Positions 56,146 to 64,000 of a DNA stretch of 64,000 nt are shown here, one piece after another. The notes under the pieces are model-generated. The model searched no databases. It was given only the letters and a program-made list of their open reading frames with translations, and was not told the DNA's origin. The translations under genes were made by a program, and so were the position numbers. The DNA comes from Gigaspora rosea (lineage: Eukaryota; Glomeromycota; Glomeromycetes; Diversisporales; Gigasporaceae), in contig QKWP01000760.1 of assembly GCA_003550325.1 (NCBI GenBank), forward strand, positions 94,168-158,167. Direction: 5' to 3'. How positions within the stretch are numbered: position 1 is the first letter of the stretch; each line of letters opens with the position of its first letter.

Positions 56146-56911
56146 TATAGTATCGGTGTGTACATTTAATGTTTAAAATACGTATTATTTCTAAAAACTA
56201 ACCATCGGATTTGAGTTTATCTTATTTAATGTCCATTTAAATTTATAAAGGTTGGAAGTTTATGAATTAATTTTATTTGGCAAGATAATATAATGAGATT
56301 TGAAAATTGTTTTGGAGATTGTTAGTATTGAAATCGGAAATATTGATTGATTATGTAATGAAATATATAAAATGCAAATACCGTCACGAATATGAATTGC
56401 ATATGAAGGTTAACTGTAGAAGCATGTCTGGTAATGTGGGAAGGTGTGATGGTAATGAATCATTGATCGAACGAATAGGCAATGTGTGGAACAAATTACC
56501 GACTAGAAAATTTATTCGAACATGGAAAAATATTGAAGTACTTACTTATGTAGTATAATGGGTTCAGTTGTGTTAATGATATGAGTTAATTAACAAAAAA
56601 AGAACAAAATACAATTTACAAATAAACATAAAATTCAATAATGTTATGCATGCTTAAATCCAATACCTTTATGTTCTCCTCCAAAATCCAAAATTTCGCA
56701 GCTGCCACTACAGAAGTGATTCCGGGCTATTGAAAAGTATAACCTAAGAATTTAATAAAATATGTTATATAGCATATACGATAAAAAAATTAATTCGTCA
56801 ATGCAGATACATCGGAAAAACTTCTTCCAGCCTTATTGGCAACTCGAACAATTTCTTCCAATTTCTCTTTTTAGAACGACCTTCTTACCTATAAAATAAT
56901 CCACCCGGATA
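56146..56911. other. intergenic; unrecognised frame at 56307-56558
   Basis: The plus-strand frame at 56307-56558 (83 aa; ends NKLPTRKFIRTWKNIEVL) has moderately balanced codons. Its tail vaguely recalls the C-terminus of pogo-type transposases, but no catalytic part is present. Not assigned. Confidence 0.3.
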
Positions 56912-57853
56912 TACACGTGTTTATACGGAAAGGCACGGTGATCTGTGGAACGACCAGAGAAACGGGTTTGCATGTGTGGGTACCGTGTTGGCACGGCTAA
57001 AATGGACCGAATTGGACCGTCTGTCCGGACATTTTGGACCGTAAATGGACCGGGTTTTGCTGCACTTTACTAAGCCAAAATTCACGGGTTTTGGCACGGG
57101 TCGAGGCACATGTAAGTTCACATGCATATATTTCTTACAAGTCCTAAGCTAGAGTACAATATAATTGCAAAGGGGTTGTAACAAACGTACTATAGTAAAA
57201 TTTTGCAAGGAATTTTTTTTTGTTAGGAATTAAAGATCAAAGATCATTTCCATAGACGAGACAGATGATTTTTTAAAAAAAGTCGTTTGTTTTGAACTTT
57301 CGCGTTTGACACCTGATCATGCGATTTTATTGGCCATACGAGATACATGCCATTTAATACGTGTAATTCAAACTAACGAGCCTATACGTGTCACCTTGAA
57401 TACGTGCCATTCCGTATAAAAATCTTACACGTGCCATTCTGGGCATAAATGGCATCCCGTTTGGCGTACATATATGGGGTGTCTTCAATTAAAAGGGCCC
57501 ATTTTTACATTTTTTTGAAAAATGAGTTTTCGTTAAATTCATATAAATTTTGACATGATTGACTTTTTTTAATTATAAATGAAAGTTGAATTACATAATA
57601 AAAAATCAAGATAATGTAAAAAGAAAAATTACATGAGGCCAACACGTCACGAGTTTATCCGATAGTCACCTGCCGTCTTTAACCAATCAATATCGTGAAA
57701 TTTGATTGATCCCGGATCAGTCCGAAAATCAAAACAAATAATTAAACTCAAATTTCTCAAAATAAAATATATGTAAAAATGGGCCCTTTTAATTGAAGAC
57801 ACTCCATATGTGCCACAATACACGGACATCGCCGTGTTAAACCGTAGCACTGC
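56912..57853. mobile_element. repeat element with ACGG/CACGG ends and shared core module
   Basis: TATACGGAAAGGCACGGTGA (about 56925) aligns with the complement of the right end (CTACGGTTTAACACGGCGAT), giving inverted ends. GGCACG, CACGTG and GGACCG words repeat inside both ends. The core module at about 57185-57340 matches 9.75 and 40.1 kb. Exact ends and target duplication are unresolved. A second TIR element (57470-57810) sits in its right part. Part of its left half recurs at 34.3-34.6 kb. Confidence 0.55.
57470..57810. mobile_element. nested TIR element with TGTCTTCAATTAAAAGGGCC ends
   Basis: TGTCTTCAATTAAAAGGGCC, then CATTTTTACA, is perfectly repeated in inverse at the right end, and similarity extends outward to ATATGG. 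About 340 bp; the minus-strand frame inside is not gene-like. Confidence 0.75.
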
Positions 57854-58094
57854 CCGGACCACTTTTTCATAGAGATTGGGGGTTGTTTATATGGCCATTT
57901 ACAGTACATAATTATTTACCCATCGATCATGCAATCAATCATTAAATTTTTATCACGTCATTTCCAGGTCCCGATCGGAACCACAAAATCCCAGGTAATG
58001 AATTCAACCGTGACACTGGGGAAGATCAAAAATTGCAGCTTTATTTGTATGACATATCTGATATGCATAACTGTAATGTATAAGAGGGAATAAT
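57854..58094. other. intergenic spacer before the satellite
   Basis: No gene or repeat recognised. Confidence 0.6.
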
Positions 58095-61000
58095 GTTACC
58101 AATCTTTAACTGCGTATTAAACATCTCTGCCAGAATGTAAGTATAGTTTATTCATCAATAAAATTCTCTATTAAATATTACTTATCTGTTCTTTCACTTG
58201 CGTGTTAAATTACCAGGGAGTAAGTATATGGTTTATTCAAAAAAAAATAAACTTCTTTGTTCTTTCACTTATTTATTAAATTACCTGTTTGTAAGTATAT
58301 GGTTTATTCAAAAAATAAAGTACAAATTTTATCATCAATAGGATTCTCTATTAAATATTAATTCTTTGTTCTTTCGTTTATGTATTAAATTACTAGTGAG
58401 TAAGTATATAGTTTATTCAAAAATTAAAGTACACATTTTATCATCAATAGAATTCTCTATTAAATATTAATTCTTTGTTCTTTCATTTATGTATTAAATT
58501 ACTAGTGCGTAAGTATATAGTTTATTCAAAAAACAAAGACACATTTTATCGTCAATAAAATTCCCTATTAAATACTTCTTTGTTCTTTCGCTTACATTAT
58601 ATTACCAGGGAGTATGTATAAACTTTATTCAAAAAAACAAAGTCATATTTTGTTGTTAATAGAATTCTCTATTAAATATTACTTTGTTCTTTCACTTACA
58701 TGTTAAATTACAAGACGGTAATTATAGTTTATTCAAAAAACAAAGTATACATTTTATCATCAATAGAATTCTCTATTAAATATTCTTTCTTTGTTCTTCC
58801 ACTTACATGTTAAATTACAAGACGGTAATTATAGTTTATTCAAAAAACAAAGTACACATTTTATTGTTAATAGAATTCTCTATTAAATATTATTTTCACC
58901 TACATATTAAATTACCAGGAAGTAAGTAAATAGTTTATTCAAAAAACAACAAAATACACATTTTATCGTTAATAGAATGCTTTATTAAATATTACTTCTT
59001 TGTTCTTTCACTTACATGTTAAATTACAAGACGGTAATTATAGTTTATTCAAAAAACAAAATACACATTTTATCATCAATAGAATTCCCTATTAAATTTT
59101 ACTTCTTTGTTCTTCCACTTACGTGTTAAATTACAAGACGGTAATTATAGTTTTCAAAAAACAAAGTACACATTTTATCGTCAATAGAATTTCTCTATTA
59201 AATATTACTTTATTGTTCTTTCACTTACATGTTAAATTACCAGGGAGTAAGTATATAGTATATTCAAAAAACAAAGCATACATTTTATTGTCAATAGAAT
59301 TCTCTATTATATTTCTTTGTTCGTTCTCTTACGTGTTAAATTACCAGGAAGTAATTATATAGTTTATTCAAAAAAACAAAGTTTATTTTATCGTCAATAG
59401 AATTCTATCAAATATAACTTTTTGTTCTTTCGCTTATGTATTAACTTATTAGCGCGTAAGTATATGGTTTATTCAAAAAACAAAGTAACATTTTATCATC
59501 AATAGAATTTCCTATTAAACATTACTTTTTTGTTCTTTCACTTACATGTTAAATTACTAGTCAGTAAGTAACATAGTTTTATTCAAAACAATTACACATT
59601 TTATCATCAATAGAAATTCTTTATTAAATATTACTTCTTTGTTCTTTTACTTACGTGTTAAATTAAATCATCAGGGCATAAGGATATAGTTTATTCAAAA
59701 AACACACATTTTATCGTCAATAGAGTTATCTATTAAATATTACTTCTTTGTTCTTTCACTTATGTGTTAAATTACCAGGGAGTAAGTATATAGTTTATTC
59801 AAAAAACAAAGTACACTAATAGAATTCTCTATTAAATATATTTCTCTATTAATATTACTTCTTTGTTATTATTCACTTATGTATTAAATGCTAGCGCATA
59901 AGTATATAGTTTACTCAAAAAACAAGTACACATTTTATCATCAATAGAATTCTCTATTAAATATTACTTCTTTGTTCTTTCACTTATGTGTTAAATTACC
60001 AGTTTGTAAGTATATAGTTTATTCAAAAAACAAAACTACACATTTTATCGTTGATAGAATTCTCTATTAAGTATTACTTCTTTGTTTTTTCACTTATGTG
60101 TTAAATTACAAGACGGTAATTATAGTTTATTCAAAAAACAAAGTCACATTTTATTGTCAATAGAATTCCCTATTAAATATTACTTCTTTGTTCTTCCACT
60201 TACGTGTTAAATTACAAGACGGTAATTATAGTTTATTCAAAAAACAAAGTACAAATTTTATTGTTAATAGAGTTCTCTATTAAGTATTACTTCTTTGTAC
60301 TTTCACTTACATGATAAATTACCAGTTTGTAAGTATATTGTTTATTCAAAAAACAAAGTACATATTTTATCATTAATAGAATTCTCTATTAAATATTACT
60401 TCTTTGTTCTTTTACTTACGTGTTAAATTACAAGATGGTAATTATAGTTAATTCAAAAAACAAAGTACACATTTTATCGTCAATAAATTTCTTTATTAAA
60501 TATTACTTTCACTTACATGTAAAATTACCAGGGAGTAAGTATATAGTTTACTCAAAAAACAAAGTACACATTTTATCATCAATAGAATTCTCTATTAAAT
60601 ATTACTTCTTTGTTTTTTTCACTTACATGTAAATTACTAAGTTTGTAAGTATATAGTTTATTTAAAAAACAAAAGTACACATTTTATTATTAATAGAATT
60701 TTCTATTAAAAATTACTTCTTTGTTCTTTCACTTACGTGTTAAATTACTAGGGTGTAAGTATAGTTTATTCAAAAAACAAAGTACAAATTTTATGGTCAA
60801 TATAGTTATCTATTAAATATTACTTCTTTGCTCTTTCACTTATGTGTTAAATTACTAGGGAGTAAGTATATGGTTTATTCAAAAAACAAAGTACACATCT
60901 TAGAATTCTCTATTAAATATTACTTACGCATTAAATTACTAGCGCGTAAGTATATAGTTTATTCAAAAAACAAAGTACACATTTTATCACCAATAGAATT

Positions 61001-64000
61001 CTCTATTAAATAATGCTTCTTTGTTTTTCACTTACATGTTGAATTACCAGTTTGTAAGCATATTTATTTATTCAAAAAACAAAGTACACATTGTCAATTG
61101 AATTTTCTACTAAATATTACTTTTTGTTCTTTCACTTATGATTTAAATTACTAGAAAGTAAGTATATAGTTTATTCAAAAAACAATGTACACATTTTATC
61201 GCAAATAGAATTCTCTATTAAATGTTACTTCTTTATTCTTGTTAAATTATCAGGAAGTATATAGTTTTTCAAAAACAATGTACATATTTTATCGTCAATA
61301 GAATTCTCTATTAAATACTTTTTTGTCTTTCACTTACATGTTAAATTACCAGGAAGTAAGTATATAGTTTATTCAAAAAACAAAGTACCCGGTACACATT
61401 TTATCATCAATAGAATTCTCTATTAAATATTACTTCTTTGTTCTTTCACTTATATGTTAAATTACCAGTTTGTAAGTATATAGTTTATTCAAAAAACAAA
61501 GTATACATTTTATCGTCAATAGAATTCCCTATTAAATATTACTTCTTTGTTCTTTCACTTATGTGTTAAATTACAAGATGGTAATTATAGTTTATTCAAA
61601 AAAAAGTACACATTTTATCGTCAATAGAATTCTTTATTAAATATTACTTCTTTGTTCCTTTACTAACATGTTAAATTACCAGTGAGTAAGTATATAGCTT
61701 ATTCAAAAAACAAAGTATACATTTTATCATCAAAGAATTCTCTATTAAATATTACTTTTTGTTCTTTCACTTATGATTTAAATTACCAGAAAGTAAGTAT
61801 ATAATTTATTCAAAAAATAAAATACACATTTTATCGTCAATAGAATTCTCAATTAAATGTTACTTTGTTCTTCACATACGTTTTAAATTACCAGTGCGTA
61901 AGTATATAGTTTATTCAAAAAACTAAGTATATATTTTATTGACAATAGAATTCTCAATTAAATATTACTTTCACTTATGTGCAAATTACTAGTTTGTAAG
62001 TATATAATTTATTCAAAAAGCAAAGTCCACATTTTATCGTCATAGAACTCTATTAAATATTACTTCTTTGTTCTTCACTTACATGTTAAATTACTAGCTT
62101 GTAAGTATATAGTTTATTCAAAAAACAAAGTACACATTTTTGGCGTCAATAGACTTCTCTATTAAATGTTACTTCTTTGTTCTTTTGCTTACATGTTAAA
62201 TTACAAGACGGTAATTATAGTTTATTCAAAAAAACAAAGTACATATTTTATCGTCAATAGAGTTATCTATTAAATATTACTTTTTGTTCTCTGTTCTTTT
62301 ACTTACATGTTAAATTACCAGGGAGTAAGTATATAGTTTATTCAAAAAACAAAGTAAACATCTTTGAATTTTCTATTAAATATTACTTTTTTCTTCACAT
62401 ACGTTTTAAATTACCAGTGCGTATGTATATAGTTTATTCAAAAAACAAAGTACACATTTTATCGCCAATGGAATTCTCTATTAAATAATAATTCTTTGTT
62501 TTTCACTTATGTGTTAAATTACCAGTTTGTAAGTATATAGTTTATTCATAAAACAAAGTACACATTGTCAATTAAATTCTCTACTAAATATTACTTCTTT
62601 GTTCTTTCACTTACGTGTTAAATTACCAGGGAGTAAGTATATAGCTTATTTTAAAAAACAATATATATATTTTATTGTCAATAGAATTCTCTATTAATAT
62701 TTAAATATTACTTCTTTGTTCTTTCACCTACATGTTAAATTACCAGTTTGTAAGTATATAGTTTATTCAAAAAACAAAGTACACATTTTATCGTCAATAG
62801 AATTCTCTATTAAATACTTCTTTGTTCTTTCACTTCATGTTAAATTACCAGGAAGTAAGTATATAGTTTATTCAAAAAACAAAAAAGTACACATTTTATT
62901 ACTAATAGAATTCTCTATTAAATGTTATTTTTTTATTCTTTTACTTATGTGATAAATTACCAGTCTGTAAGTATATAGTTTATTCAAAAAACAAAATACA
63001 CATTTTATTGCCAATAGAATTCTCTCTTAATATTACTTATTTGTTCTTTCACTTACGTGTTAAATTACCAGGCTGTAAGTATATAGTTTATTCAAAAAAA
63101 CAATGTACACATTTTATTGTCAATGGAATTCTCTATTAAATGTTACTTCTTTGTTCTTTTACTTACGTGTTAAATTACCAGTCTGTAAGTATATAGAAAG
63201 TACACATTTTATTAGGGATGGTAAAGTCAGTCCAGGTCTGGTTTGGTTCTAGGACTTGTAAGTCCTACCACACGGACCTAAGGACCAGGTCTCATATAAT
63301 AAGTCCCAGAACTTAGGTCCGACCAAGATTAATCCAGAATTAAGTTCTTGAACTCAGTTCTGATACCTTCTAACTAATCAAAATTCTTTGTTTATTGTGA
63401 ATATTGATTGGTTGAAAAGCTCTTTATCATATATCATATACTAATATTCTAAAGAAATTATTATAGCATAACATTATATCTTGTATGAGTTTTATTGACA
63501 CAGCATAATATTGCAAAATTAGGCTATATATTGCAATATAGCATCCTTATTCTAATTATGATCTTTTAGAGATTTGATTAGTTGGATTTAAAATTTAGCA
63601 TTTACTAATACTGTATATATTACCAATTTAAAAAAGTTTATTTGCAATGAAATATTATTGAAATAGCAAATTTGTGCAACAGATAGAATAGCATGTTAAG
63701 TAAAGCATGTCTAAGCTAATTTACATTATATATAGATATATTATGCCTGCCAATAGTTTAAATTGAATTGAATTTACTATTTTAAGTTCTAATATATTTT
63801 ATATTAAGACCTATTTTGGACCTATGTTCTAAAATTGGGACCTAGTCTTTATAGACCAGGTCCCAAAACCAGGTCCTAGAGTCCCGGACTTAAGGACTTT
63901 ACCATTCCTACAATTTATCATCAATAGAATTCTCTATTAAATATTACTTCTATGTTCTTTCACTTATGTGCTAATTACAAGCCGGTAAATATAGTTTATT
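58095..64000. repeat. ~107-bp tandem satellite, ~50 units, runs off the window
   Basis: Each unit reads TTCTTTGTTCTTTCACTTAC, GTGTTAAATTAC, a variable slot, GTAAGTATATAGTTTATTCA, AAAAACAAAGTACACATTTT, ATCGTCAATAGAATTCTCTA, TTAAATATTAC. Spacing between slots is mostly 101-120 bp. The slot falls into recurrent classes: CAGGGA, CAGTTT, CAGGAA, TAGCGC, CAGTGC/CAGTGA, and a distinct AAGACG-GTAATTATAG form. A hAT-like element splits one unit (63213-63910), and the array resumes after it. Open frames are artefacts. Confidence 0.92.
63213..63910. mobile_element. hAT-like element with GGTCC/GGACC arrays, inserted in the satellite
   Basis: Ends TAGGGATGGTAAAGTC and the complement of GACTTTACCATTCCTA, flanked by CATTTTAT (63205-63212) and CAATTTAT (63911-63918), both copies of the same satellite segment. 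GGTCC / GGACC / AAGTCC words cluster in 63230-63360 and 63805-63900. 698 bp, non-coding core. Confidence 0.85.

Noticed and set aside
34311-57127. A protein family suggested by similar minus-strand frames at 34311-34538 and 56921-57127
   Set aside because: The similarity is explained by a shared DNA repeat; both frames have biased composition and no domain.
59123-62952. Several 60-80-aa frames repeating 'PGSKYIVYSKNKVHIL'
   Set aside because: Translations of the 107-bp satellite.
58095-64000. CRISPR-like array of repeats with variable spacers
   Set aside because: Units are about 107 bp with a slot of only about 6 bp, the context is a eukaryotic genome, and there are no cas genes.

Overview
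The window is AT-rich eukaryotic DNA that looks like an accessory, repeat-laden part of an arbuscular mycorrhizal fungus genome (Glomeromycotina, Rhizophagus-like). I infer this from the gene families: expanded Sel1-repeat proteins, protein kinases with the Cys-rich 'NTxxAWCxxCDPD' head, ribonuclease-inhibitor-type LRR and TPR proteins, an F-box protein, a TLDc protein and an AIG1-type GTPase. Introns are short (69-81 bp, GT-AG). Intergenic DNA is very AT-rich, and telomere-like TTAGGG runs occur. No bacterial operons, CRISPR arrays or rRNA genes are visible.

Layout. 1-7.1 kb: two Sel1 -> kinase pairs on opposite strands; the first pair is broken and the second is largely open. They are separated by a 923-bp hAT-like element built of TTCGAAT repeats. 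7.2-11.6 kb: a gene-less LTR retroelement whose 3' LTR is split by other insertions (one with a 245-N gap), followed by a TIR element with a foldback element nested in it. 12.7-14.4 kb: an intact 574-aa LRR protein. 15.4-20.2 kb: a hairpin repeat and a decayed LINE with a 64-A tail. 20.9-24.3 kb: a kinase relic and a TPR pseudogene. 25.9-30.4 kb: palindromes, an eroded ORF, a hAT-like element containing a 1.25-kb tRNA-headed retroposon, and another hAT-like element. 31-31.9 kb: a kinase C-lobe relic. 32.9-42.5 kb: a gene-poor block bounded by TAGGGTG inverted ends, holding satellites, palindromes and A-rich DNA. 44.6-46.0 kb: F-box/LRR pseudogene. 46.3-47.3 kb: TA-flanked element. 48.8-49.3 kb: TLDc pseudogene. 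50.4-51.8 kb: AIG1-type GTPase with a Cys-rich tail and one in-frame stop. 53.4-55.0 kb: intact Sel1 protein. 56.9-57.9 kb: composite repeat. 58.1 kb to the end: about 50 units of a ~107-bp satellite, interrupted by a hAT-like element.

The fully open genes are the Sel1 proteins at 6.7 and 53.4 kb, the LRR protein at 12.7 kb, and probably the kinase at 4.6-6.1 kb, whose catalytic Asp reads as Asn. The other gene copies carry stops, frameshifts or inserted elements. Several frameshifts lie in short homopolymers, so assembly error cannot be excluded for them. The in-frame stops are not explained that way.

The most striking pattern is a set of hAT-like non-autonomous elements with TAG...CTA ends and 8-bp target duplications. 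Each has its own oligonucleotide motif repeated just inside both ends: TTCGAAT, CGGGT, GGTCTG, TCAATTA or GGTCC. No transposase is visible in any of them.
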